Assembly: GCF_030653815.1 (NCBI RefSeq)
Contig: NZ_JAURYQ010000044.1
Location: forward strand, 43,965 to 107,964
DNA from: Rhodoferax sp.
GTDB lineage: Bacteria > Pseudomonadota > Gammaproteobacteria > Burkholderiales > Burkholderiaceae_C
Length of the DNA stretch: 64,000 nucleotides
Direction of reading: 5' to 3'
The notes below the pieces were generated by a model. That model did no database searches. It was not told where the DNA came from and saw only the letters and a program-made list of their open reading frames with translations. Positions 28,088-37,791 of this stretch are shown one piece after another; positions within the stretch are counted from its first letter, which is position 1; each line of letters begins with the position of its first letter. Both the position numbers and the translations under genes were made by a program.

Positions 28088-29872
28088 TCAAACCAGTGCC
28101 GGGGTGGATGACAGCACCTCTTCGATCACGGTCAGGCCCTCGGCCACGCGCAGGGCACCCGCCAGGCGCAAGGGCCGCATGCCATCGGCCACGGCCTGGC
28201 GCTTGAGAACATCGGCGTTGGGCTCACGGTTGACCTTCTCCTTGAAGGCCTCGCTGACCACCAGCAACTCGTAGAGCCCCATGCGGCCCAAAAAGCCGGT
28301 CATGCGGCAGTCGACACAACCGACTGCCTTGTACGGTTTGTAGTCACCATTGAGCTGCCAGGGCTTGACCACTTCGGCCAGCATCTCGTGCGTGGCGGCC
28401 GGGTCAGGCAGCTTGCAATGCGGGCACAGCGTGCGCACCAGGCGCTGCGCCAGCACACCGAGCAAGGTGGCGTTGATCAGATACGAGGGCACGCCCAGCT
28501 CCATCAACCGCGTCACCGCTGAAGGTGCGTCGTTGGTGTGCAGGGTCGAGAACACCAGGTGGCCGGTGAGCGCCGCCTGCACCGCCATCTCGGCCGTGGC
28601 CTGGTCGCGGATTTCGCCGACCATGATGATGTCGGGATCCTGGCGCATCAGGGCGCGCAGGCCCTCGGGGAAACCAAAATCAAGCTGCGGCTGCACCTGG
28701 GTCTGGTTGAACGCGGGTTCGATCATCTCGATCGGGTCTTCCACCGTGCTCACGTTGACTTCTTCGGTGGCGACCCGCTTCAGGGTGGAATACAGCGTGG
28801 TGGTCTTGCCCGACCCGGTGGGCCCGGTCACCAGGATGATGCCGTTGGGGCGCTTCACCAGCGCCTCCCAGCGCTGCGCATCGTGCGCCGAGAAGCCCAG
28901 TGCGTCGAGGTCCTTGACCGTGGTGTCGGGGTCGAAAATACGCATCACCATCTTCTCGCCAAAGGCAGTGGGCAGCGTGGAAATGCGCATTTCAATTTCA
29001 TCCCCGCCCGGGTTGCGCGTCTTGATGCGGCCGTCCTGCGGGCGGCGTTTTTCGACCACGTCCATGCGCCCCAGCAGCTTGATGCGCGCCGTCATGGCGC
29101 CCAGCACGCCCATCGGCATCTGGTACACCGGGTGCAGCACGCCGTCAATGCGAAAACGGATCACACCCTGCTCGCGCCGGGGCTCCAGGTGGATGTCGCT
29201 GGCGCGCTGGTCAAACGCGTATTGCCACAGCCAGTCGACCACCTGCACCACGCTCTGGTCGTTGGCGTCGAGCTGCTTGTTGCTCTTGCCCAGTTCCACC
29301 AGTTGCTCAAAACTGGAACTGGCGTTGCCACCGGCCTTGCTGGCCGCCCGCACCGACTTGGCCAGGGCGAAAAATTCGGCGGTGTAGCGCGCGATGTCTT
29401 GCGGATTGGCCAGCACGCGGCGCACACTGCGCCTCGACTGGCGCTCGACCTCCGCCACCCAATCGGTCAAATAGGGCTCGGACGTGGCGACCACGACCTC
29501 GTGCGCAGTGACCTGCACCGGCAAGATCTTGTGGCGCTCGGCATAGGCCGGGCTCATGGTGTCAGCCACCTTGGCCACATCGACCTTGAGCGGGTCGATG
29601 CGCAAATAGCCCAGCCCGGCGCGCGGCGCCAGCCATTGCACCAGCGCCTCCATGGCCATGGCCTTGTCATCGCTGGCACGGTGCACGCCGACGCTGACCA
29701 GGCGCAGCAAAGGGTGTTGCGCGCTTTCGGCCTGGGCGCAGCGCGACTGGATGCGCTGCGCCTCCTGCGCCGTGATGAGGCCGTCAGTCTGCAGCCACTG
29801 CACCAGGCTGCGCCAGTCCAGCGGACCCTCAACTTTCCGGCCTGGCAACGGGTTGGGCGTGCCGTGCGTCAT
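28088..29872 (-). CDS. GspE/PilB-type secretion ATPase
   Basis: Hexameric traffic ATPase of the type II secretion/type IV pilus superfamily, 594 residues. An MshEN-like N-terminal domain (about 15-160) precedes the motor with SDIHLEPRREQGVIRFRIDG, Walker A GPTGSGKTT at 350-358, the Asp box STVEDPIEMIEP, Walker B DPDIIMVGEIRDQ and the His box TGHLVFSTLHTNDA. The zinc-binding CPHC...CVDC pair follows. The start at 29872 is fixed by a 4-bp ATGA overlap with the upstream methyltransferase-like gene. No pilin, PilC/GspF or secretin genes are near, so this is an orphan ATPase gene whose machine must be encoded elsewhere. Confidence 0.93.
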   Translation of the reverse strand: MTHGTPNPLPGRKVEGPLDWRSLVQWLQTDGLITAQEAQRIQSRCAQAESAQHPLLRLVSVGVHRASDDKAMAMEALVQWLAPRAGLGYLRIDPLKVDVAKVADTMSPAYAERHKILPVQVTAHEVVVATSEPYLTDWVAEVERQSRRSVRRVLANPQDIARYTAEFFALAKSVRAASKAGGNASSSFEQLVELGKSNKQLDANDQSVVQVVDWLWQYAFDQRASDIHLEPRREQGVIRFRIDGVLHPVYQMPMGVLGAMTARIKLLGRMDVVEKRRPQDGRIKTRNPGGDEIEMRISTLPTAFGEKMVMRIFDPDTTVKDLDALGFSAHDAQRWEALVKRPNGIILVTGPTGSGKTTTLYSTLKRVATEEVNVSTVEDPIEMIEPAFNQTQVQPQLDFGFPEGLRALMRQDPDIIMVGEIRDQATAEMAVQAALTGHLVFSTLHTNDAPSAVTRLMELGVPSYLINATLLGVLAQRLVRTLCPHCKLPDPAATHEMLAEVVKPWQLNGDYKPYKAVGCVDCRMTGFLGRMGLYELLVVSEAFKEKVNREPNADVLKRQAVADGMRPLRLAGALRVAEGLTVIEEVLSSTPALV

Positions 29873-30624
29873 GCCAACATGGGCTTGAACACCCGTACCC
29901 ATTTGCTGGCTGGCAGGCCCCATTCGAACTCGATGCGGTCGGCGCGCGCCAGCAACACATCGCGCTTGGGCCGGCTTGGCGTGTGCTGTGCCAGCACCAC
30001 GGTATTGCCCTCACGCGTCGGCTTGAAGGCCCAGATGGCGTCCTTGCCAAAAGCTGCCGACATTTTCTCGACACTGCGCACAAAACTCGACGCGCGGCCA
30101 AACAGGTTCACCGTCATGCAACCCTCGGGGGTGAGCAGGCGCCGGCAGTGGTTGTAAAACGGCAGGCTGTCGAGCACCGGTGCGGCGGCTTCGTGGTCGT
30201 ACAAATCCACCTGCAGCGCGTCCACCGTGCCCCACCATTTGGGGTTCTGGATTTCCTGCGCCGCATCATTCAGCACCACCTGCAGGCGGGGGTTTTCCGC
30301 GGGCAGCTTGAACCAGCCCTTGCAGGCGGCCAGCACCTGCGGGTTGAGCTCGATGGCGGTCGTTTTCATGCGCAGTTCCTTGTGGCAAAACTTGGTCAGC
30401 GAGCCAGCGCCCAGGCCCAGTTGCAGGGCCTGGCGGTCTTTCACCGACTCGGGCGGCACGAACAGCAGCCAGGCCATCATGCGCTGGATGTACTCATGCA
30501 CCAGGGCGTTGGGCTCGGCCAGGTACATCGAGCCCTGAACCCATTCGGTGCCCAGATGCAGATGGCGCATCGGACCATCGTCGGAAAAATTGACTTCGGG
30601 AAGAGTGTGGGGGTGTTTTTTCAA
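29869..30624 (-). CDS. Spermidine-synthase-like / class I methyltransferase-fold protein
   Basis: 251-residue cytoplasmic protein with the fold of polyamine aminopropyltransferases: GTEWVQGSMYLAEPNALVHEYIQRMMAWLLF, the nucleotide loop LQLGLGAGSLTKF, then ELNPQVLAACKGWF and VDALQVDLYDHEA. The standard SpeE signature GGGDGG is replaced by GLGAGS and the DxxE/DxxD polyamine-binding pattern is not clear, so it may not make spermidine. Such SpeE-like proteins are common in Burkholderiales beside gspE-type genes. It overlaps the ATPase gene by 4 bp. Confidence 0.75.
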   Translation of the reverse strand: MKKHPHTLPEVNFSDDGPMRHLHLGTEWVQGSMYLAEPNALVHEYIQRMMAWLLFVPPESVKDRQALQLGLGAGSLTKFCHKELRMKTTAIELNPQVLAACKGWFKLPAENPRLQVVLNDAAQEIQNPKWWGTVDALQVDLYDHEAAAPVLDSLPFYNHCRRLLTPEGCMTVNLFGRASSFVRSVEKMSAAFGKDAIWAFKPTREGNTVVLAQHTPSRPKRDVLLARADRIEFEWGLPASKWVRVFKPMLA

Positions 30625-31062
30625 GATGGAGAGATTATCCCCAATCAGCGCCGTTCAATGCCAGCCCCTCAGGCATGGTTTACCCAAGTTCGTCATATTC
30701 GGTGAACGTGTCGGCAATGGCCCGAGGCATCAGGCTCGTTGTTTTGGTTTTGCAAAGCTCGCACTCTGTTTTTAACTTCACCAGCCCCAGTTCATTGGGC
30801 AGCACCCAGGCCGTCAGAAGTCTTCACATCGGCGTGTTTGTAGACTTTGACGACTTGCCTTTGGCGTTGACTGTGCTGGTTGCCAACATGCACGAACAGA
30901 GTGGAAAAGCATGGAAGTCAGGATACGGTAAGAAATATTCCGGAAAGAAGGACGGCGAAGACCCACAAGCACATTAAGATTCGCGACTCCGCACATTCTG
31001 AATACCACGTCGCTTGGAGCAAGGATTTTTATCCTGCCAAACAGCGAAAGAGAAGCCACAAC
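30625..31062. other. Long intergenic region without a recognisable gene
   Basis: 438 bp between the divergent starts of the spermidine-synthase-like gene and the MASE3-GGDEF-EAL gene. The frame of the latter is open back to 30880, but the extension has no resemblance to the MASE3 family and lacks a good ribosome binding site. A short plus-strand frame (30675-30977) carries no family signature. Base composition drops towards A/T from about 30890, as expected for a promoter region. Confidence 0.5.
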
Positions 31063-34000
31063 ATGAATCTTCATCTATCTGGAAAAGAAGGGGGTTTCTG
31101 GCTGCATCCCAGCCACCGTCCGTCGATGCGCCGCACCGGCTTCATTGTCGGATTGCTGGCGCTTGGGGTGGCTCTTGCATGGGCACTGCCAGCCCCGCCC
31201 GGGGCGCGCAGTATCGCGGGCTATCTGCCGCTGCACTCCCTGCTCGAAACGCTCTCCATCGTGATCGCCGCGCTGGTTTTCGCGGTGGGCTGGAACGCTT
31301 ACAGCGGCAAATTGGCCGGCAACATCGTGCTGCTCAGTTGCGTGTTTCTCGGCGTGGCCATCCTCGATTTTTCGCATGTGCTTTCCTTCAAGGGCATGCC
31401 GGATTACGTGACACCGAGCGATGTCGAAAAGTCAATCAACTTCTGGCTGCTCGCGCGCACGCTGGCTGCGGTGGTGATGCTGGTGATCGCGATCATGCCG
31501 TGGCGACCGTTCACCTCTGCCGCAACCCGCTATGTCCTGCTTGCAGCGGTGACCGCCACTACCGTCGCCGTACATTGGCTGGTCCTGTTCCATCAGGACT
31601 TGTTTCCGCACACTTTCATCGCCGGACAGGGGCTTACTGCATTCAAGATCAACAGCGAATACGTCATCATCGCCCTCAATCTGGCGACGGCCTCGGTGCT
31701 CTGGCGCCGCATGCGCGAACCCCGCTCGATCAATGTGGTCGCGCTGTTCGGTGCGGCTTGCACGATGGCCATGAGTGAGTTTTTCTTTACGCTCTACGCC
31801 GATGTCACCGATATCCACAACCTGACGGGACACATCTACAAGGTGGTTTCCTACCTGTTCATCTACCATGCAATCTTCGTCACGACGGTCAAGAACCCGT
31901 ACCGGCAACTGAGTGCATTACAAAACCAACAGCAAGCCACCCTCGACGCCATTCCCGATTTGCTGTTCGAACTGGATATCGAGGGACGATACCATGACTA
32001 CCATTCGCCACACACCGAGTTGCTGGCCGCTCCGGCCGATGAACTCCTTGGCCGGACGGTACACGACATTCTGCCTGCCAGTGCCGCGCGAACCGTGATG
32101 TCCGCCTTGCAGGAAGCGAACGAAAAAGGCTGTTCCACAGGCGCACAATTCAAACTCCAGCTCCCGCAAGGCGATACCTGGTTCGAACTGTCCGTGGCGC
32201 GAAAACCTGGTGGTCCCAAACACTCCCCGCACTTCATCGTTCTGTCGCGCGACGTCACCGAGCGCATTCACCTCAAGACCCAGCTTGCCGAGTCCAGCCA
32301 TCTGCTCAGGACCGTCATCGATACGGCACCCATGCGCATCTTCTGGAAAGACCGGGACTCGCGTTATCTGGGATGCAACCCGGCCTTCGCGAGAGACGCG
32401 GGCTTGGCCGATGCGGACGACATCGCGGGCAAGACCGATGATCAATTGGGCTGGAAGATGCAGGCCGACCTGTATCGCACGGATGACCAGATGATCATGG
32501 CGCAGGGCATCCCCAAGCTTTCCTACGATGAGCCGCAGACCACGCCGGATGGCAGAAGCATCTGGCTGCGCACCTCCAAGGTGCCGCTGCGCAATGGCAG
32601 GAACGAAGTGACCGGTCTACTCGGCATCTATGAGGACATCACCGAGCGCAAACAGGCCGAAGCCGCCCTGCAACGCAGCGAAGCCAACCTCAACCGCGCG
32701 CAGGCGGTGGCCAAGGTCGGCAGCTGGTATCTGGATATCGCGAGCAAGCGCCTTGAGTGGTCGGACGAGGCCTATCGCATCTTCGGTTTTCCGCGGCAAC
32801 AGGCGGTGGATATGGACACCTTCGTCTCCACCCTGCATCCCGATGACAAGGACAGGGTGCTCGATGCCTGGAACAAGGCCGTTGCCGGCGCCCCGTATGA
32901 CATCGAACATCGCATCGTCGTGCGTGGAGGGGGGGTGCGCTGGATCAGAGAGCGCTCCGAGATCGAACGGGATGCGCAGGGTCGCGCGCTCTTCGGCATC
33001 GGCACCCTGCAGGACATTACCGAGCGCAAACTGGCCGAAGAACGCATCCAGTATCTCGTGAATTTCGATGTTCTGACAGGGCTGCCGAACCGGATACAAC
33101 TGGAAAACCGCATCAAATATGCCCTCGAACTGGCAAAACGCAGGAACGAACATCTCGCTCTGATGTCCGTCAGTCTTGACCATTTCAAGGACATCAACGA
33201 TACCCTGGGCCGCAGGATCGGCGATGCCCTGTTGATCCAGTTGGCAAAACGCCTGCGTTCGTCGCTGCGCGAAGAAGATACGGTGTCACGCTTGGGCGGC
33301 GACGAATTCACCGTCATGTCCCCCGGCGTTGATGCCTCGGGCGCCATGCATGTCGCAAAAAAATTACTGGATGCCATCGCCGCCCCCTACCAGATCGAGC
33401 AGTATGAACTGGCCGTCACGGCATCGATCGGCATCGCACTCTATCCGGAAGACGGCGCCGACATGGAGACCCTCACCAGAAATGTCGATACCGCCATGTA
33501 TCGCGCCAAGCAGGATGACCACAACAGTTATCGATTCTTTACAGCAGAGATGCAGGTACGTTCCGCACGCAAGCTGCAATTGGCGAACGCCCTGCACCAT
33601 GCGCTGGACGGCACGCAATTGCAGGTGGTTTATCAACCTCAGCTGTCCATGCACGCTGGTTCCGTCATCGGTGCGGAGGCTTTGCTGCGCTGGCATCATC
33701 CGGAGTTGGGCACGATCTCACCTGCCGAATTCATCCCGATGGCGGAAGACAGCGGGATGATTCTGCAGGTCGGCGAATGGGTATTGCGGCAAGCGGTGCG
33801 GCAAGCGAAAACCTGGATGGAAAAAGGAATCTCGCCATTGATCATGGCCGTGAACCTGTCAGCCATCCAGTTCCGGCAACCCGACCTGCCCGACATAGTC
33901 AGCCGCATACTTGATGAAGAGGGATTGCCGCCGGCATATCTGGAACTGGAACTGACCGAAGGTGCCGCGATGCACGATCCGCAAAGTGCCGTCATCATGA

Positions 34001-34350
34001 TAAACAACCTGCATGATCGCGGCATACGCATGGCTATCGACGATTTCGGCACCGGATATTCATCCCTGAGCTACCTGAAGAAATTCAAGGTGTACAAGCT
34101 CAAAATAGATCAGTCATTCGTGCGCGACATCAGTACCGATCCGGAAGACAAAGCCATCGTCGGTGCCATCATCAGTATGGCAAAGAGTCTCGGTCTGAAA
34201 ACTATCGCGGAAGGCGTGGAGACAGAAGGACAATTGGCATTCCTGCGGGAACAGGGCTGTGATGAGGTGCAGGGTTATTACTACAGCCGCCCTCTACCAG
34301 CCGGGCAGTTCGAGGGGTTCATGGCATCCCATATCCCGCGATCGAAATGA
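31063..34350 (+). CDS. MASE3-PAS-PAS-PAS-GGDEF-EAL cyclic-di-GMP signalling protein, GGDEF probably inactive
   Basis: Membrane sensor of 1095 residues. Eight hydrophobic segments (about 25-275) form a MASE3-type domain; PAS domains follow at about 290-410, 425-545 and 560-685, each ending in a DVTER/DITER linker; then GGDEF (about 690-855) and EAL (865-1090). GGDEF itself (745-749) and the RxxD I-site (736-739) are present. However, the first metal-binding aspartate of DLDxFK is Ser704, and the usual GH before xxGD is GR, so cyclase activity is doubtful. EAL has its landmarks: EAL (872-874), VNLSAIQF, ELTEG, DDFGTGYSSL, KIDQSF and EGVE. It is therefore best read as a phosphodiesterase with a regulatory GGDEF. 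The start at 31063 is chosen by family fit. Codon style is less GC-rich than its neighbours, suggesting acquisition. Confidence 0.88.
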   Translation: MNLHLSGKEGGFWLHPSHRPSMRRTGFIVGLLALGVALAWALPAPPGARSIAGYLPLHSLLETLSIVIAALVFAVGWNAYSGKLAGNIVLLSCVFLGVAILDFSHVLSFKGMPDYVTPSDVEKSINFWLLARTLAAVVMLVIAIMPWRPFTSAATRYVLLAAVTATTVAVHWLVLFHQDLFPHTFIAGQGLTAFKINSEYVIIALNLATASVLWRRMREPRSINVVALFGAACTMAMSEFFFTLYADVTDIHNLTGHIYKVVSYLFIYHAIFVTTVKNPYRQLSALQNQQQATLDAIPDLLFELDIEGRYHDYHSPHTELLAAPADELLGRTVHDILPASAARTVMSALQEANEKGCSTGAQFKLQLPQGDTWFELSVARKPGGPKHSPHFIVLSRDVTERIHLKTQLAESSHLLRTVIDTAPMRIFWKDRDSRYLGCNPAFARDAGLADADDIAGKTDDQLGWKMQADLYRTDDQMIMAQGIPKLSYDEPQTTPDGRSIWLRTSKVPLRNGRNEVTGLLGIYEDITERKQAEAALQRSEANLNRAQAVAKVGSWYLDIASKRLEWSDEAYRIFGFPRQQAVDMDTFVSTLHPDDKDRVLDAWNKAVAGAPYDIEHRIVVRGGGVRWIRERSEIERDAQGRALFGIGTLQDITERKLAEERIQYLVNFDVLTGLPNRIQLENRIKYALELAKRRNEHLALMSVSLDHFKDINDTLGRRIGDALLIQLAKRLRSSLREEDTVSRLGGDEFTVMSPGVDASGAMHVAKKLLDAIAAPYQIEQYELAVTASIGIALYPEDGADMETLTRNVDTAMYRAKQDDHNSYRFFTAEMQVRSARKLQLANALHHALDGTQLQVVYQPQLSMHAGSVIGAEALLRWHHPELGTISPAEFIPMAEDSGMILQVGEWVLRQAVRQAKTWMEKGISPLIMAVNLSAIQFRQPDLPDIVSRILDEEGLPPAYLELELTEGAAMHDPQSAVIMINNLHDRGIRMAIDDFGTGYSSLSYLKKFKVYKLKIDQSFVRDISTDPEDKAIVGAIISMAKSLGLKTIAEGVETEGQLAFLREQGCDEVQGYYYSRPLPAGQFEGFMASHIPRSK

Positions 34351-34372
34351 CCTGAATGGTCATTTCGATCGC
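34338..34372. terminator. Perfect 15-bp inverted repeat across the stop codon
   Basis: Arms GCGATCGAAATGACC (34338-34352) and its exact complement (34358-34372) are separated by TGAAT. The left arm contains the TGA stop of the GGDEF-EAL gene. No T-run follows on either strand, so it is an atypical terminator or an mRNA-stabilising hairpin shared by two convergent genes. Confidence 0.6.
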
Positions 34373-34404
34373 AAGCTGGAAAACTCACTCAGGGGGCCGA
34401 TTTT

Positions 34405-35247
34405 TCATTCCAGTTGTACCAGCGCCCCCAGCCTGGGCAGCGCCGCCAGCGCATTGCGCGTGGTGGCCTCGGCCAACTCGGCCAAGCTGAGTCCTCGCAG
34501 TTCGGCCAGCACAGCGGCAATGCGCGGCAGTTCAGCCGGCGAGTTGAGGCCCTGCACGTCCCCCGCGTTACGCTGCGGGGCGGTTTTGTAGAGCCAGTGC
34601 GGCGGCATGTCGGGAGCGTCGGTTTCCAGCACGATGGACGCCAAGGGCAGATTGGTAGCCAGGCGGCGCAACTGCAGTGCGCGCTCGTAGGTCACCGCAC
34701 CACCAAAACCCAGCTTGAAGCCCAGATCGATGAAACTTTGCGCTTGCTGTTCGCTGCCGTTGAAGGCATGGGCAATGCCATGCCAGTCGGCGCGTGCCAT
34801 GTCACGCAGCCCTTTGAGCACCTGATCGACCGAGCGGCGCACATGCAACAGAACGGGCAAACCGTATTTGCGCGCCAGCTTGAGTTGTGTCAGATAAAAG
34901 TGCTGCTGGCGCGCGCTCAGGGGCTCCAGGCAGAGTTCGGGCACAAACAGGTCGAGCCCGATTTCACCCACCGCCACCAGACGGGGGTCGTCACGGTAAG
35001 ACTGCAGCGCGGCATCGAGCCGGTCCAGATCGTCGTCGTGTGCCGCTTTCACGTACAGCGGGTGAATGCCCAGCGCGTAACTGTCGCCACCGGCATGGGC
35101 CAGCGCCCGCACTGCCTCAAAGTTGGCGACTTCGACCGCTGGCAGCACGCACATGCCGACCTGATGGCGCGCAGCTTCGGCCCGGATGGCCAGACCTGCG
35201 GTACCGAATTCTGGGGCATCCAGATGGCAGTGGGTGTCAATGAACAT
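34405..35247 (-). CDS. TatD-family metal-dependent DNase/hydrolase
   Basis: TIM-barrel metallohydrolase of the TatD family, 280 residues from MFIDTHCHLDAPEFG (an upstream in-frame ATG at 35259 adds four residues). Metal-site motifs are present in order: HCHLD, GEIGLDL, LLHVRRSVDQ, IAHAFNGS and ETDAPDMPP. TatD proteins are 3'-5' DNases or D-aminoacyl/phosphodiester hydrolases; the exact substrate is unknown. It lies 24 bp behind the degenerate hemerythrin gene on the same strand, and converges on the GGDEF-EAL gene across the palindrome at 34338. Confidence 0.92.
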   Translation of the reverse strand: MFIDTHCHLDAPEFGTAGLAIRAEAARHQVGMCVLPAVEVANFEAVRALAHAGGDSYALGIHPLYVKAAHDDDLDRLDAALQSYRDDPRLVAVGEIGLDLFVPELCLEPLSARQQHFYLTQLKLARKYGLPVLLHVRRSVDQVLKGLRDMARADWHGIAHAFNGSEQQAQSFIDLGFKLGFGGAVTYERALQLRRLATNLPLASIVLETDAPDMPPHWLYKTAPQRNAGDVQGLNSPAELPRIAAVLAELRGLSLAELAEATTRNALAALPRLGALVQLE

Positions 35248-35271
35248 CATGCACCCCAATCCCGCGAGGGA

Positions 35272-35661
35272 TCAGGCAGACTGGCTGGCTGCCAAAAACA
35301 GGCCAAGTTTGGCGTCCTCTTCGGGCACATGCCGCTCGCACCAGTCCCGCATCAGCGCAGCGATGGCCGGCTTGTTCATGTAGCCCTTGCCCACATCCAT
35401 GCTGCGTCCGATCAGGCGGTCCAGCAGCGTGTGGTGCTGTGCCATGTGTTCTTCGAGGCCGGGGTAGTTGGTGCGACGCATCAGCGCTTCTTCCAGTTCG
35501 AACTGGGCGCGCGCCTGCTTGCACAGCGACACGATGGTGGAACGCAAGACCGTCAGGTCATCGGAGGCGAGAAACGCGTTGGTCAGCGCGAACAGTTTCT
35601 CCTGCATGGCATCCGCTTCCGCGTCGCCAATTTTGTAACCAGTTTGCCATTCCACCGTCAT
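35272..35661 (-). CDS. Hemerythrin-like protein lacking two iron-ligand histidines
   Basis: Single-domain hemerythrin-fold protein of 129 residues. Aligned on the canonical ligand pattern, Glu57, His72, His76, His111 and Asp116 are kept, but the first histidine (DEQH position) is Gln20 and the second (HFxxEE position) is Gln53. Iron site 1/2 geometry would therefore be altered: it may bind one iron, another ligand, or none. It is upstream of tatD in an apparent two-gene unit. The complete hemerythrin at 21150-21989 provides an internal comparison. Confidence 0.82.
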   Translation of the reverse strand: MTVEWQTGYKIGDAEADAMQEKLFALTNAFLASDDLTVLRSTIVSLCKQARAQFELEEALMRRTNYPGLEEHMAQHHTLLDRLIGRSMDVGKGYMNKPAIAALMRDWCERHVPEEDAKLGLFLAASQSA

Positions 35662-35720
35662 CGTGACACCTCAAAAATCAACATTGCATCATGCAAATGA
35701 TAAAGAAAAAAGCTGTTGAC

Positions 35721-36410
35721 CTAAGCGGAAGCTGACTCGGTCAGTTTGCCCTGTACCAACCTGAGCTGGCGGGCACAGCGAGCCGCCAGCGCCTCGTCGT
35801 GGGTGACCACAATGAAGGCAGTTCCCTGCGTGCGTGCCAGTTCCAACATCAGGTTGAACACGCCGTGTGCGGTGCTGCGGTCCAGGTTGCCGGTGGGCTC
35901 GTCGGCCAGCACGCAGGCCGGTTGTGTCACCAGGGCGCGGGCAATGGCCACACGCTGACGCTCACCGCCCGAGAGTTCCGCCGGGCGATGGTGCAGACGA
36001 TCCGCCAGACCCACGCTGGTCAACATGTTGCTGGCAATCTGCGCAGCATCGGCATGCGCCATGCGCCGAATCCACAGCGGCATGGCCACATTGTCAAGCG
36101 CACTGAACTCGGGCAGCAAGTGGTGAAACTGGTAGACAAAGCCGAGGTACTGGTTGCGCAGGCGACCTTGTTCGGCTTCGCCCAAGTGCGCCAGATCCTG
36201 GCCATGCAGCAGCACCGAGCCGCTGGTGGGCGCATCGAGGCCACCCATCAAATGCAACAGCGTGCTTTTGCCCGAACCGGAGGCGCCCACAATGGCCAGC
36301 GTCTCACCCGCGCGCACGTCCAGGTCGACACCCTGCAGCACCGTCACGTCCAGCCGGCCCTCGGTGAAACGCTTGGTCAAAGCCTGGGCGCTCAAGACAA
36401 GTTCACTCAT
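35721..36410 (-). CDS. lolD: Lipoprotein-releasing ABC ATPase LolD
   Basis: ATPase of the LolCDE complex that extracts lipoproteins from the inner membrane and hands them to LolA. 229 residues from [15 protein letters not shown]; the upstream extension lies inside lolC/E and has no family resemblance. Walker [10 protein letters not shown] at 42-50, the Q-loop region [18 protein letters not shown] that distinguishes LolD, signature [15 protein letters not shown], and Walker [12 protein letters not shown]. It overlaps the upstream permease gene by 8 bp. Confidence 0.95.
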   Translation of the reverse strand: MSELVLSAQALTKRFTEGRLDVTVLQGVDLDVRAGETLAIVGASGSGKSTLLHLMGGLDAPTSGSVLLHGQDLAHLGEAEQGRLRNQYLGFVYQFHHLLPEFSALDNVAMPLWIRRMAHADAAQIASNMLTSVGLADRLHHRPAELSGGERQRVAIARALVTQPACVLADEPTGNLDRSTAHGVFNLMLELARTQGTAFIVVTHDEALAARCARQLRLVQGKLTESASA

Positions 36411-37659
36411 AGCGCAGCGCCTCCGCCGGGTTGACACGGCTGGCGCGCCAGCTCGGATACAGCGTGGCCACAAAAGCCAGCACCAGGGAAATGACCGCAA
36501 TCGGCAAGATGTCGGCCTGTTGCGGGTCGCTCGGCATGCGGCTGATCAGATAAATGTCTTTGGGCAAAAAGCTGGCCCGAAAGAGCTGCTCCAGCGCCGG
36601 CACGATCACGTCGATGTTGAACGCCACGCCCAGGCCCATGGCCAGCCCGGCCAGCGTACCGATCACCCCCACCATGGCGCCTTGCACCACAAAAATGCCC
36701 ATGATGCTGGCCGGACTGGCACCCAGGGTGCGCAATATCGCGATGTCGGCGCGCTTGTCGGTCACCGTCATTACCAGCGTGCTCACCAAGTTGAAGGCCG
36801 CCACGGCCACGATCAAGGTGAGGATGATGAACATCATGCGTTTTTCCAGCTGCACGGCAGCAAACCAGGTGCGGTTTTGCCGCGTCCAGTCGCGAATCAG
36901 CAGCTTGTCCGTCAATGTGGCGGCCAATTGCGCTGCCACTTCCCGCGCCAGGTGCAGGTCGCGCAACCGCACCCGCACGCCGCTGGGGCCCTCCAGGCGG
37001 AAGATGCGGGCCGCGTCCTCAATGTGCATCAGCACCAAACCCGAGTCGTACTCAAAATGGCCCGAGTCAAAGGTGCCCACCACGGTCATCTGCTTCAGGC
37101 GCGGCACTACGCCGGCCGGCGTGACCTGGCCACTGGGTGCCACCAGCGTCACCTTGTCGCCTTGCAGGACGCCCAGGCTGCGGGCCAGCTCGGCGCCCAA
37201 CACCACGCCGAACTCGCCAGGTATCAGCCGATTCAGCCCGGTGTTCTTGAGCTCCAGCGCCAGGTCTGTCACTTCACCCTCGCGCGCGGGGTCGATGCCG
37301 CGCACCAGCGTGCCCTTCATGTCTTCACCGCGGGCCAGCAAAGCCTGGGTGGCGATGAATGGCGCGGCGCCAATCACGGCCGGGTTGGAGCGGACCTGGG
37401 TCAGGGTGCGCGTGGCGTCGGGCAAGGCCTCGCCGTTGGGGGCGAAAATCTCGATGTGCGAGACCACACCCAGCATGCGGTCACGCACTTCCTTCTGAAA
37501 CCCGTTCATCACGCTCAGCACAATGATCAGGGCCGCCACACCGAGCGCAATGCCGAGCATCGACACGCCCGAGATGAACGAGATAAAACCGTTGCGCCGG
37601 GTGGCACGACCGGCCCGCGTGTAGCGCCAGCCAAGGATCAGTTCATAGGGAAGTTGCAT
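36403..37659 (-). CDS. lolC: Lipoprotein-releasing system permease LolC/LolE
   Basis: Inner-membrane subunit of 418 residues working with LolD. It begins [52 protein letters not shown], the classic LolC/E N-terminal helix, then a periplasmic domain (about 50-270) and three more helices, ending in [13 protein letters not shown]. Only one permease gene is present, so the complex is probably the LolF-type homodimer or uses this gene for both LolC and LolE roles; the symbol is provisional. It is divergent from the gene at 37792 with 132 bp between starts. Confidence 0.92.
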   Translation of the reverse strand: MQLPYELILGWRYTRAGRATRRNGFISFISGVSMLGIALGVAALIIVLSVMNGFQKEVRDRMLGVVSHIEIFAPNGEALPDATRTLTQVRSNPAVIGAAPFIATQALLARGEDMKGTLVRGIDPAREGEVTDLALELKNTGLNRLIPGEFGVVLGAELARSLGVLQGDKVTLVAPSGQVTPAGVVPRLKQMTVVGTFDSGHFEYDSGLVLMHIEDAARIFRLEGPSGVRVRLRDLHLAREVAAQLAATLTDKLLIRDWTRQNRTWFAAVQLEKRMMFIILTLIVAVAAFNLVSTLVMTVTDKRADIAILRTLGASPASIMGIFVVQGAMVGVIGTLAGLAMGLGVAFNIDVIVPALEQLFRASFLPKDIYLISRMPSDPQQADILPIAVISLVLAFVATLYPSWRASRVNPAEALRYE

Positions 37660-37791
37660 GCCCGCATTGTGGCATTGCAGCCCGACACCGGCTGACGTCG
37701 GGGGCGGACTCCCGCATAATCAGCGCCAAATCGTTTAAGAGGACAGCACCATGGGACTCCCCGCACACTCCGACCCAGACCGCCACCCCCC

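Noticed and set aside
30675..30977. Possible small gene of 100 codons before the MASE3 protein
   Set aside because: No family similarity, no good ribosome binding site, and its end overlaps the presumed promoter region.
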